Origin: Perilla frutescens
Taxonomy: Eukaryota > Streptophyta > Magnoliopsida > Lamiales > Lamiaceae
Direction: 5' to 3'
Length of the DNA: 64,000 bases
NCBI GenBank assembly: GCA_026008535.1
Contig: BRKX01000007.1
Span: forward strand, 57,711,001 to 57,775,000
In this document: one piece after another, positions 1-10,411 of the stretch
How positions within the stretch are numbered: position 1 is the stretch's first letter
Layout of the letters: each line of letters begins with the position of its first letter
The notes under the pieces: generated by a model
What the model saw: only the letters and a program-made list of their open reading frames with translations
Told to the model about the DNA's origin: nothing
Databases searched by the model: none
Made by a program: the position numbers and the translations under genes

Positions 1-1
1 A

Positions 2-1318
2 TTGGTGTTAGAATCACATGCGGGAGGTTTAATGGGTCACTTTGGTGTGCATAAGACATTGAACTTGCTGCATGAACACTTCTTTTGGCCGCATATGCGT
101 AAGGATGTAGAGAATGTGTGTAGTCGTTGCATTACTTGTCGTCAAGCTAAATCCACTTCACACCCATTTGGTCTTTATTCGCCCCTACCCGCCCCCTCAT
201 CTCCTTGGATTGATATTTCTATGGATTTCATCTTAGGATTGCCTAGATCTAGGTCGGGTAAGGATTCTGTGTTTGTTGTAGTTGATAGGTTTTCCAAAAT
301 GGCTCATTTCATTGCATGTAGGAAAACTGATGATGCTATACATGTTGCCAACTTGTTCTTTGTGCATGTTGTTAGATTGCATGGAATTCCTCGTACTATT
401 GTTAGTGATAGGGATTCTAAGTTTTTAGGACATTTCTGGCGTGTTTTGTGGGGAAAATTAGGTACTAAGTTATTGTTCTCTACTGCATGTCATCCACAAA
501 CCGATGGTCAAACTGAGGTTGTGAATCGCACTTTAGGAGCTTTACTTAGGTCTCTAATTAAGAATAACTTGAAGTCATGGGAAGAATGTTTACCATATGC
601 TGAATTTGCTTATAATCGTGTTGTGCATTCTTCTACTAACATGTCTCCGTTTGAGGTTGTTTATGGATTTAATCCATTAACTCCTAATGATTTGTTACCT
701 TTACCTGTTGAGCATCTAACAAGTGTTAAAGGTATGAAAAGAGCTGATTTTATCAAAGAGATGCATGAGAAGGTACGTGCCCGGATTGAGCACCAAGGCT
801 CAAGGATAGCCGCCGCACGCAACACGAGGCGCAAACGTGTCATCTTTCAGCCCGGAGATCGAGTTTGGGTACACCTTAGCCCTGGCCGATTTCCTAACTT
901 GAGGAAGTCCAAGTTGTCGCCCCGTGGAGATGGTCCCTTTACTGTTCTAAGCCGTGTTAATGATAATGCATACCGCATTGATCTACCTGGTGAGTATAAG
1001 TGTTCTTCTACGTTTAATGTTGCTGATTTATCTCCTTTTGTTGCAGATGAATTCAACCATAATGAGGATTCAAATTCGAGGACGAATTCTTTTCAGCAGG
1101 GGGGGAATGATGAGGACATCCATAGCAATGAGGAAGTCAATGAAGAGCTTCAATTCAAAGGCCCCGTCACAAGATTAAGAGCTAAGAAGTTGCAAGATTA
1201 TTTGCAAGCTACAATTCGCAAGAAGCTTGAAGAAGAAGACGGCGTACAAGGAAGCTTGAAGATGATGACATTATTGACATTGGAAGATGGAGATCAAGAT
1301 GTGGAGTGCAATACATGA
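2..1318 (+). CDS. R1 integrase (C-terminal pol), ORF ends inside 3' LTR
   Basis: Open reading frame entering from the left edge; its true start is outside the window. It encodes the HHCC zinc-binding region of integrase (GLMGHFGVHK ... CSRCITC), then the catalytic core with Asp in MDFILG (224-226), Asp in IVSDRD (407-409) and Glu in TDGQTEVVNR (515-517), a D-D35-E spacing. The C-terminal part (PRGDGPFTVL, STFNVADLSPF) resembles CRM-clade integrases and has no chromodomain. Integrase inserts the cDNA copy into host chromatin. The last 70 codons (from 1108) lie in the 3' LTR and carry the GPVTRLRAKKLQ motif. No premature stop is visible in this part. Confidence 0.93.
   Translation: MVLESHAGGLMGHFGVHKTLNLLHEHFFWPHMRKDVENVCSRCITCRQAKSTSHPFGLYSPLPAPSSPWIDISMDFILGLPRSRSGKDSVFVVVDRFSKMAHFIACRKTDDAIHVANLFFVHVVRLHGIPRTIVSDRDSKFLGHFWRVLWGKLGTKLLFSTACHPQTDGQTEVVNRTLGALLRSLIKNNLKSWEECLPYAEFAYNRVVHSSTNMSPFEVVYGFNPLTPNDLLPLPVEHLTSVKGMKRADFIKEMHEKVRARIEHQGSRIAAARNTRRKRVIFQPGDRVWVHLSPGRFPNLRKSKLSPRGDGPFTVLSRVNDNAYRIDLPGEYKCSSTFNVADLSPFVADEFNHNEDSNSRTNSFQQGGNDEDIHSNEEVNEELQFKGPVTRLRAKKLQDYLQATIRKKLEEEDGVQGSLKMMTLLTLEDGDQDVECNT
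1098..1107 (+). other. R1 polypurine tract
   Basis: AGGGGGGGAA lies directly before the LTR start TGATGAGG. It is the expected plus-strand primer and is translated as part of the integrase C-terminal extension. Confidence 0.9.
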
Positions 1319-2331
1319 AGGAGGCGTGCAAGTGTGCTTTTATTGGGCTTGATGTGTATACTTGCTATTCAGCCCAAGTTAAGCATGCATGGTGGAAAAG
1401 CCCAAAATAATCGGCCCTTGATGATCCAATTAAGGGGATTGATTTATTAGAATATAGTATTTTATTTTATTATGATTTGGACGAATTTTGCAGATTTTTA
1501 GTTGGTAATTTTCGGTTATTTTAGATAGAATTTTGACCAGATTTTTAGATAAGGCAAGATCTACAAAATCTACCTTAAATAGAATTCTAGTTTAGGAAGT
1601 AGTCAAAGTCCAATTCTAGTCTAATTAGGGCTATTATTTTCGTCCCTTAGCCTTAGGAATTCGATCCAACTATTATAAATAGTGGATCCATGTCTCATTG
1701 TTATTTTAGACTATATTTGATTTTTAAGCCATTGCTTTCAATATCGTCTCACCCCTTTTAATCTTTTGTGAGTTTAGATAATTAAATTCATACTCTTAGA
1801 TTTAGCACCTCTAAGTTTTACAAAGGGAATTCGTCGTCCACGTTCGAGGGATCGCCGGAAACTCGCTATCCGAAGAGCAACTTAAAGAATTTGGCCTTGT
1901 GTACGTTCGAGATTCAAGGCAACTTTTCGGGTTGTAATTCACATCTACCAACCATCGACCATCCAGCCATAATCGACGTCAAACATCATCATCCACGTTC
2001 GTCTCAAGATCAGCCACCTTCGAGTTCAAATCGTGTCGCCTTCGTTCAATCCGTAAGTCCGTTTCAACTCTATCATACCCTATCTACTCAAGCCATTCTA
2101 AACCCATTCAATACCATCGAAATTCCATCACCCTTACCTTTATCTTAGCCGTCCAAAACAGCCCATATTCATTGGATTTGTGTTATTTTGTGTGTCATTG
2201 TCTAGGTATTTTAGTTGAGTCTTAGTCGTCTAGTTTTCTTCCGCATATTTTACTTTGATTGTTTGAGTCATCGTAGACACAAAACTTACGTGTGTCGACG
2301 TGTGTTCGTTCCTAGAGTTCGGGTCGTATCA
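1108..2331 (+). repeat. R1 3' LTR (family A)
   Basis: 1224 bp, starting TGATGAGG and ending GTCGTATCA, so the termini are inverted TGAT/ATCA. The first 211 bp are coding. A TATAAATAG box is at 1674-1682 and a conserved GTAAGT at 2053-2058. A C/A-rich segment (about 1930-2050) differs strongly between copies. Confidence 0.95.
1674..1682 (+). promoter_or_regulatory. TATA box in R1 3' LTR
   Basis: TATAAATAG lies inside an imperfect palindrome (left arm 1663-1674, right arm 1678-1688, one bulged base). It is the likely pol II promoter core of U3. Confidence 0.75.
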
Positions 2332-3008
2332 TGTCTCCTTTTGAGGTAGTTTATGGATTTAATCCATTAACTCCTAATGATTTGTTACCTTTACCTGTTG
2401 AGCATCTAACAAGTGTTAAAGGTATGAAAAGAGCTGATTTTATCAAAGAGATGCATGAGAAGGTACGTGCCCGGATTGAGCACCAAGGCTCAAGGATAGC
2501 CGCCGCACGCAACACGAGGTGCAAACGTGTCATCTTTCAGCCCGGAGATCGAGTTTGGGTACACCTTAGCCCTGGCCGATTTCCTAACTTGCGGAAGTCG
2601 AAGTTGTCGCCCCGTGGAGATGGTCCCTTCACTGTTCTAAGCCGTGTTAATGATAATGCATACCGCATTGATCTACCTGGTGAGTACAAGTGTTCTTCTA
2701 CGTTTAATGTTGCTGATTTATCTCCTTTTGTTGCAGATGAATTTGATCATGATGAGGATTCAAATTCGAGGACGCATTCTTTTCAGCAGGGGGGGAATGA
2801 TGAGGACATCCATAGCAATGAGGAAGTCAATGAAGAGCTTCAATTCAAAGGACCCGTCACAAGATTAAGAGCTAAGAAGTTGCAAGATTATTTGCAAGCT
2901 ACAATTCGCAAGAAGCTTGAAGAAGAAGACGGCGTACAAGGAAGCTTGAAGATGATGAACTTATTGACATTGGAAGATGGAGATCAAGACATGGAGAACA
3001 CAACATGA
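2332..3008 (+). pseudogene. R2 integrase C-terminus (5' part displaced by R1)
   Basis: Encodes SPFEVVYGFNPLTPND through the CRM-type C-terminal region and the LTR-encoded tail, ending at TGA 3006-3008. The apparent ATG at 2331 is fortuitous: its A is the last base of the R1 LTR. The catalytic residues of this integrase lie left of the window. Apart from the interruption the frame is open. Confidence 0.9.
2788..2797 (+). other. R2 polypurine tract
   Basis: AGGGGGGGAA directly precedes the LTR start TGATGAGG. Confidence 0.9.
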
Positions 3009-4017
3009 AGATGTGCATATGGGCGTGTGCATGAGCCCAAGAAAGTGAAGAGATTCGGCCCAAATTAATAAGGCTAATTTTCGGCCTTGTTGGTTTTTAT
3101 CTAGTAGTAATTTTATTTTGGACTATAGTATTTATTTTATTTAATTATACTATAGTTAGGATCAGATTTTATTTAATTGTTTGGAGTCAATTTTCGGTTA
3201 TTTAGAGTCAAGGTTTGACTAGGATTTTAGATAAGGTAAGATCTACAAGTTCTACCTTAAATAGAATTCTAGTTTAGGAAATATCCAAACACAATCCTAG
3301 TTTGATTTGGACTATGTTTTTCGGTCCTATAGCATAGATTTTCGTCCCCCACTATTGTTATAAATAGTGGAACCATGTGACATTCATACTTTAGACTATA
3401 TTTGATTTTTAAGCCATTGCTTTCAATATCGTCTCACCCCTTTAATTCTTTTGTGAATTTGGATAATTAAATTCATACTCTTAGATTTAGCACCTCTAAG
3501 TTTTACAAAGGGAATTCGCCGTCCACGTTCGAGGGATCGTCGGAAACTCGCTATCCGAAGAACAACTTAAAGAATTTGGCCTTGTGTACGTTCGAGATTC
3601 AAGGCAACTTTCGGGTTGTAATTCACATCTACAAACCAACGACCATCCAGCCATAATCGACGTCAATCATCAACATCTACATCCGTCTCAAGACCAGCCC
3701 CATCGTGTTCAAGTTCATCGTCATCCCGTTGAATCCGTAAGTCCATCGTAACTCTATCATATCCTATCTACCCTAGCCCTTCTAAACCTATACAACACCA
3801 TCGAAATTCCATCCTCAATACCGTCCATATAGCCGTCCAAAACAGCCCATCTTTGTTTGGATTTGTGTTATTTTGTGTGTCATAGTTTAGGTATTTTAGT
3901 TGAGTCTTAGTCGTCTAGTTTTCTTCCGCATATTTTAATTTGATAAATTGAGTCATATAAGGCACAAAAACTTACGTGTGTCGACGTGTGTTCGTTCCTA
4001 GAGTTCGGGTCGTATCA
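2798..4017 (+). repeat. R2 3' LTR (family A)
   Basis: 1220 bp, TGATGAGG...GTCGTATCA. The first 211 bp encode the pol tail. It has a TATAAATAG box in an 8-bp-arm palindrome (CCACTATT / AATAGTGG, about 3348-3370) and GTAAGT at 3737-3742. Confidence 0.95.
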
Positions 4018-4861
4018 CTACTTCACAGGCAATGTCTGGATTCATACCTTCAATGTACCGAATGATGGTAGCATTTAAGGTCTCCTCTTTTCTGACTCGA
4101 TTCAGGGCCGTTTCTAGCTCTTTGTGGTACTCCTCGATCGATCTAGCTCCTTACTTGATCCGGTTGAGCTTCTTCTCAAGCTCTCTTTCATAGTGGACTG
4201 GGATGAAGCGTCCACGCAAGAATCCTTTCATTTCCTCCCAATTGTCAATGGGTGGATTTCTGTTTCTTCGTCTTCTTTCTTGCTGCATTTCCCACCAAGT
4301 GGCTGCGTAGCCTTTAAACTCCAAACATGCTAACTGCACCTTTTTAGCTTCTGAAAAATCATAGCATGCGAAAATCTTCTCTACCTTACGTTCCCAATCA
4401 AGGTAGATATCGGGATCGTGAAGGCCTTCAAATTCTGGGATGCTCGTCTTGATGTTGTGGAGCATTCGATCTTCCTCATAGTCATCTCGACTATGGCCTC
4501 ATCTCGGGCGACGTCCTCGATCAAATTCTTCAGTATTCTCATCAAATTACTCCTCTTCAGGCTCGTTGTGACGTTCTAGACGTTGGTTTCCTCGAATGGG
4601 TGGAGGAAAGACAGGTGTCGTTTTAGTGCGTTCAAGAGCATGCACTAAATCGTCTATTTTGTCAGAGAGGGCCTGGTGTTGTCTTTGAACATGCTTAGAC
4701 AACGCTTCAAAATGGTACTTGGGATCCCACGGTGCGGGTGGATCCGAGTATGACTCCATAGGTGCTTTAGAAGGGTCTTTGGACGGGTCCAAAGGTGGTG
4801 AAGTCGAATGGTGATCGACTGGAGGTGTAGAGGATGATTCGGTGTGGGTTCCTTTCTTCAT
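4018..4861 (-). pseudogene. R3 gag, N-terminal part
   Basis: Reads leftward from ATG at 4861 (MKKGTHTESS). It contains the capsid-like segment common to plant gypsy gag proteins (IPEFEGLHDPDIYLDWERKV, TWWEMQQERRRR, FIPVHYERELEKKL). Two in-frame nonsense changes relative to sister copies break it: TAC to TAA at 4547-4549 and CAA to TAA at 4151-4153. The rest of gag and pol is displaced by R2. Gag forms the particle that packages element RNA. Confidence 0.9.
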
Positions 4862-5730
4862 GATACCTACAAAACGAACAAACGTAAAAGAAAACAAGGA
4901 AGATCCTCACAATCTCACGTTCACTCTTTTGTTTTCACTCTTGATTTTACCACTCGTGTATCACTCAAAGTGTATGGTGCACAGTGTGTGAAAATCGTGT
5001 ATATGAAGGTAAGGGAATCGTGTGGTTTGTTTCGAGGAAGGACGGGAATGCTATTCTCGGAACAAGGATGAATTTGGTATGTGTAGATGAGATACGGGTT
5101 GAGTATGTGTAGGAATGAGGGTGGCCGATTGTAGTGTGGTATGGGATGGGGGTGTTGGTTATGGGTAGTAGGAAAGGAAAGAAGTAGATCAATTATTGAG
5201 GTCCCAAATAGAGTAGGAGATCCAAAAATAAATCTAGGTATAAGAAGGAAAGAAATAGAATAGATAAGGAAGAAAGAAAGAGATAAGGTAAGTAGGGGAT
5301 TTGGATATGTATCAATCTATGTGACACAATCTAAATACCTTAATTAGCCTAGACTCTAGAAGGAATGAATCAAAAATAAAATAAGACACTTAAGGAAGTT
5401 ACCAACAAGAAATAGGACTTGTATGGAAAGTTCCAAAAAGTAAAACAAACTTGAAGGAAACTACCAAAAATAAGAAAGACTTATTAAGGTAATTACCAAC
5501 TAACAACTAGTACCAAAAGGAAGGTACCAAAATTAAAAATTGAACAATGAATTTTCGTTTTTTTTTTTTTTTGATTTTTTTTTTTTTTTTTGAATTCGAT
5601 CGCTTTTTTTTTTTTTTTATCGAAGCTTTTTTCTTTTTTTTTCTTTTTTTTTATAACAATGAACAATACGGAATTAAATTACAACTCGATTGGACGTAAA
5701 ATAAAATACGACACAAAAATCGAACCAAAG
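4862..5730 (-). other. R3 5' leader (untranslated)
   Basis: 869 bp between the primer site and gag. Next to the primer site is a T-rich run (5558-5652; A-rich on the element's strand). Nearer gag is a C/A-rich stretch, and just before the ATG a pyrimidine tract ends in a TTTTGTAG-type acceptor. No gene is seen here. Confidence 0.8.
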
Positions 5731-5750
5731 CCGACGTGGCTTTGATACCA
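5731..5750 (-). other. R3 primer-binding site
   Basis: On the minus strand it reads TGGTATCAAAGCCACGTCGG, 6 bp from the LTR. This is the initiator-tRNA-Met type with A for G at one position. Confidence 0.85.
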
Positions 5751-5756
5751 CTTTTA

Positions 5757-6998
5757 TGATACGACCCGGACTCTAGGAACGAACACACGTCGACACACGT
5801 AAGTTTTTGTGTCTTCGATGACTCAAACAATCAAAGAAAATATGCGGAAGAATTATTGAACAAACTAGACGACTAAGACTCAACTAAAATACCTAGACAA
5901 TGACACACGAAATAACACAATATCCAAACAAGATGGGGGCTGTTTTTGGACGATTATGATGATGATGTGGAGGATGGAATTTCGGTGGTGTGTATTGGTT
6001 TAGAATGGCTTGAGTAGATAGGGTATGTTAGAGATACGATGGACTTACGGATTGAACGGGATGACGATGAACTTGAACACGATGGGGCTGGCCTTGAGAC
6101 GGACGTAGATGTTGATGATTGACGTCGATTATGGTTGGATGGTCGTTGGTTTGTAGAGGTGAATTACAACCCGAAAGTTGCCTTGAATCTCGAACGTACA
6201 CAAGGCCAAATTCTTTAAGTTGCTCTTCGGATAGCGAGTTTCCGACGATCCCTCGAACGTGGACGGCGAATTCCCTTTGTAAAACTTAGAGGTGCTAAAT
6301 CTAAGAGTATGAATTTAATTATCTAAACTCACAAAAGATTTAAAAGGGGGTTGAGACAATATTGAAAGCAAAGCTTAATTAATCAAATATAGTCTAAAGT
6401 AACAATGAGACATGGATCCACTATTTATAATAGTTGGATCGAAAATCTAAGGCCTAATGGACGAAAATAAGGAGTCCAATTTGAACTAGAATTGGACTTT
6501 AACAACTTCCTAAACTAGAATTCTATTTAAGGTAGATTTTGTAGATCTTACCTTATCTAAAAATCTAGTCAAAACTCTATCTAAAATAACCGAAAATTAC
6601 CAACTAAAAATCTGCAAAATTCTTCCAAACCATAATAAAATAAAATACTATAGTCTAATAAATCAATCCCCTTAATTGGATACATCAAGGGCCGATTATT
6701 TTGGGCTTTTCCACCATACATGCTTAACTTGGGCTGAATAGCAAGTATACACATCAAGCCCAACAAAAGCACACTTGCACGCCTTCTTCATGTATTGCAC
6801 TCCATATCTTGATCTCCATCTTCCAATGTCAACAAGTTCATCATCTTCAAGCTTCCTTCTACGCCGTCTTCTTCTTCAAGCTTCTTGCGAATTGTAGTTT
6901 GCAAATAATCTTGCAACTTCTTAGCTCGTAGTCTTGTGACGGGTCCTTTGAATTGAAGCTCTTCATTAACTTCCTCATTGCTATGGATGTCCTCATCA
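5757..6998 (-). repeat. R3 5' LTR (family A)
   Basis: 1242 bp. On the minus strand it begins TGATGAGGAC and ends GTCGTATCA. The TATA box is near 6421-6430 (CTATTTATA on the plus strand). Confidence 0.95.
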
Positions 6999-9285
6999 GA
7001 GACCCAAGACGCCGCCCCTGAAGCAGTCAAGGTCTCTGAAGTCGAGCCAGATGATGAAGAAGCCGAGCTACCCCATGTCAGCTTAGTTTCTATACGCAGT
7101 CTGAACATCAACCGTAAAGACGAAGAGCAATCTCAACGAGAGAATATCTTCTACACTCGAGTTACAGGTTAGGTACACGTTACTTTTACTAAAGGTCGTT
7201 ATTCTGACACTGTTCTTTGTGATGTTATTCCCATGGAAGCAGCCCATATACTGTTAGGAAGACCGTGGCAGTTCGACAGAAAAGCAGTTCACGATGGTTT
7301 GGCCAACACCTATTCGATCATTAGGAACGGCCGCACCACTGTACTCAAGCCACTCACTCCTAAAGCCGTTGCAGAGGATCAAGAAAGGATGCAAGAGAGG
7401 TTCAAGCAAGAACGGGCAAAACAAGCCGCAGCCGCAGCCCGAACCAACTCGGCCGCCACTGCAACGCCGAGTTCCACCTCAAGTTCGACCAATGCAGCCC
7501 CTAAGACACCTCCTAATGATGTCTTAGCTCGTGGAAAAGCCACCGGATCAGACCCAAGCAAAGAGAAGAATCGATCCGTGTTCATCTAGGTTAAAGGCGT
7601 AGAAAAAGCACTAAAAGCAGGTTTACCTTTCATTCTTTTATCTTATAAGGACAGTGCTACTAATGGTGTTTCTTTGCCTTGTGATGTGCAGCCACTTATG
7701 GAGGAGTTCGCGGACGTGTTTCCGGAAGAGATTCCAAGTGGATTACCTCCAGTTCGTGGGATCGAGCACCAGATCGACTTCGTACCCGGCGCAGTCTTAC
7801 CCAACAGACCGGCGTACCGCACGTCCCCTGAAAAGACGAAGGAGATCGATCGCCAAGTAAAGGAGTTGCTAGAGAAGAAGCAAATCCGAGAGTCGATGAG
7901 CCCTTGTGCAGTTCCAGTCATTCTAGTGCCCAAAAAGAACAACGAATGGAGAATGTGCATGGATTGCCGCGCCATCAACAAAATAAAAGTTAAGTACAGA
8001 TTTTCTATCCCTAGACTTGATGATATGCTAGATGAATTAAGTGGTTCTAATTTTTTTTCTAAGATAGATTTGAGATCTGGTTATTTTCAAGTTAGAATGC
8101 ATGAAGGGGATGAATGGAAAACTGCGTTTAAAACAAAGCATGGTTTATATGAATGGTTAGTTATGCCTTTTGGTCTCACTAATGCACCGAGCACGTTTAT
8201 GAGGTTAATGAATCATGTTTTGCGTGATGTCATTGGTAAATTTGTTGTTGTCTACTTTGATGATATTTTGATTTACAGTCACAATGCACAGGCGCACTTA
8301 GATCATCTTAGGCGTGTTTTCTGTCTTCTGCGTGATGCTAAGTTGTATGAAAACTTGTCTAAATGTTCTTTTTGCATGGATGAAGTCGTGTTTTTAGGCT
8401 TTGTCGTTAGTTCACGAGGCATTGAGGTAGACCGTTCCAAAATCAAAGTGATTGAGGAATGGCCAACCCCGAAAAACGCCTCTGAGGTTCGATCATTCGA
8501 TGGTTTAGCTGGGTTTTACCGTCGTTTTGTACGGGATTTCTCCAGTATAGCCGCCCCTCTTACTGAGCTAAGTAAGAAGGATCGGAAATTTGAGTGGGGT
8601 AAACAACAAGAGCATGATTTTAATACTTTGAAGTCATTGTTATGTTCTGCTCCTATTTTGTGTTTACCTGATTTTTCCAAAACTTTTAAGATTGAGTGTG
8701 ATGCCTTCGGGATAGGTATTGGTGCTGTTTTGATGCAGGAAAAATGTCCCGTGGCCTACTTCAGTGAGAAATTAAATGGCGCCAGTTTGTGTTATTCGAC
8801 GTACGATAAAGAGCTATACGCTTTGAAGCGTGCATTGGATACATGGCAGCATTACTTGTGGCCCAAGGAGTTCGTCATCCATACGGATCATGAAAGCTTG
8901 AAGCACTTGAAAGGGCAAAACAACATGAACAAGAGACATGCGAGATGGGTCGAGTTCATCGAGTCCTTTCCGTATGTTATCAAGTACAAGCAAGGCGAGG
9001 AAAACGTGGTCGCCGATGCCCTATCAAGAAGGTACGCTCTTTTGAACTTAATGCATGCTAAGATGCTTGGTTTTGAGTCTATTAAATCACTGTATGTTGA
9101 GGACGCCTATTTCAGCCCCATCTATGCTTCATGTAGCTCGAAATCTAGGTCTTATGATGGTTATTATGTGCATGATGGTTTCTTGTTCAAAGAGTCGAAA
9201 TTATGCATCCCTACTTGTTCTATGCGTGAGTTATTAGTGTTAGAATCGCATGCGGGAGGTTTAATGGGTCACTTTGGTGTACATA
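6999..9285 (+). pseudogene. R4 pol: protease (deleted), RT, RNase H, integrase start
   Basis: Continues from the gag/protease linker (DTAPEAVKV-like). Around 7155-7162 about 156 bp present in R10 are missing, which removes the protease DSG active site and flanking residues; the join is at a repeated TCGAGT. Stops follow at 7170-7172 (CAG to TAG) and 7587-7589 (TAG). From about 7674 the frame is open through RT (YFDD at 8253-8264), the connection domain, RNase H and the start of integrase, where R5 interrupts it. One RNase H residue differs from its sisters (CDAFG for CDASG). Confidence 0.93.
9281..9285 (+). repeat. Left target-site duplicate of R5 (ACATA)
   Basis: ACATA directly before the R5 terminus matches ACATA at 13624-13628. 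Together they reconstruct a continuous R4 integrase frame. Confidence 0.95.
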
Positions 9286-10411
9286 TGATATGACCCGAAC
9301 TCTAGGAACGAACACACGTCGACACACGTAAGTTTTTGTGTCTTCTATGACTCAAATAAATCAAAGAAAATATGCGGAAGAATTATTGAACAAACTAGAC
9401 GACTAAGACTCAACTAAAATACCTAGACAATGACACACGAAATAACACAATATCCAAACAAGATGGGGGCTGTTTTTGGACGATTATGATGATGATGTGG
9501 AGGATGGAATTTCGATGGTGTGTATTGGTTTAGAATGGCTTGAGTAGATAGGGTATGTTAGAGATACGATGGACTTACGGATTGAACGGGATGACGATGA
9601 ACTTGAACACGATGGGGCTGGTCTTGAGACGGATGTAGATGTTGATGATTGACATCGATTATGGCTGGATGGTCGTTGGTTTGTAGATGTGAATTACAAC
9701 CCGAAAGTTGCCTTGAATCTCGAACGTACACAAGGCCAAATTCTTTAAGTTGTTCTTCGATAGCGAGTTTCCGACGATCCCTCGAACGTGGACGGCGAAT
9801 TCCCTTTGTAAAACTTAGAGGTGCTAAATCTAAGAGTATGAATTTAATTATCTAAACTCACAAAGATCAAAAGGGGAGAGACGATATTGAAAGCAAAGGC
9901 TTAATAATCAAATATAGTCTAAAAAAATAATGTTACATGGATCCCTTATTTATAGGCATAATAGGGACGAAAATAATAAGCTTAAAAGGCCTAAAAATTG
10001 ATCCAAAAGGGATCTCTAACTATACTAGGAAGATACCTAAACTAGAATTCTATTCAAGGTAGGAAATTGCCTTAAATACAATTCTAGTCAAACTTGACCT
10101 CATTATGGACGAAAATTAACAAATAATTAATTAAAAATCTGATCTAATTAATTAAATACCATAGTCTAATTAAATACTATAGTCTAAATAAATCAATCCC
10201 TTAATTAAATAACTAAGAGGGACGAAAACTCCATGCAACTTGTCTATGCAATGTGAATCTGCCATGCATGCACAACTTGATGAGTTCTATCTTCATGCAT
10301 TGCTCTTCAAATCTTGATCTCCAATCTTTGATTATTAAAGGAGTAACAATCTTGGGATCCTCTAATGGCAGCTTTGAATGGACCGATTTGATGCTTGCTA
10401 TGGTCTTATCA
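9286..10411 (-). repeat. R5 3' LTR
   Basis: 1126 bp. On the minus strand it starts TGATAAGACC and ends GTCATATCA. The outer 199 bp encode the end of the gag ORF. Confidence 0.95.

Larger units (their letters stand above)
1..2331 (+). mobile_element. R1: family A CRM-like Ty3/gypsy element, 3' part
   Basis: The right-hand part of an autonomous family A element whose 5' portion lies left of the window. It holds most of integrase, the polypurine tract and a complete 3' LTR. Directly after the LTR, R2's integrase sequence resumes (TGTCTCC...), so R1 sits inside R2's integrase; TGTCT at 2332-2336 should be the right target-site duplicate. It is the innermost member of the left nest. Confidence 0.95.
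2332..4017 (+). mobile_element. R2: family A element, 3' part (host of R1)
   Basis: Remnant of integrase plus a complete 3' LTR. Its left part is beyond the R1 insertion and off the window. Right of its LTR the sequence becomes antisense gag of R3 (CTACT at 4018-4022 is the expected right target duplicate), so R2 is inserted in R3's gag. Confidence 0.95.
4018..6998 (-). mobile_element. R3: family A element, 5' part (host of R2)
   Basis: Antisense element showing, from right to left, its 5' LTR, primer-binding site, leader and the first part of gag, cut at 4018 by R2. Its outer end at 6998 abuts R4 sequence (GAGAC at 6999-7003 is the expected duplicate), so R3 lies at the gag/protease junction of R4. 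Confidence 0.95.

Noticed and set aside
2331..2345. ATG at 2331 as a real start for the R2 integrase remnant
   Set aside because: Its A is the last base of R1's LTR. The TG belongs to the interrupted ATGTCTCC of R2, so the start is a junction coincidence.
5558..5652. Pol III terminators or a small RNA gene in T-rich tracts
   Set aside because: The tracts are the reverse complement of A-rich leader tracts of antisense elements. No A/B boxes or structured RNA were recognised.
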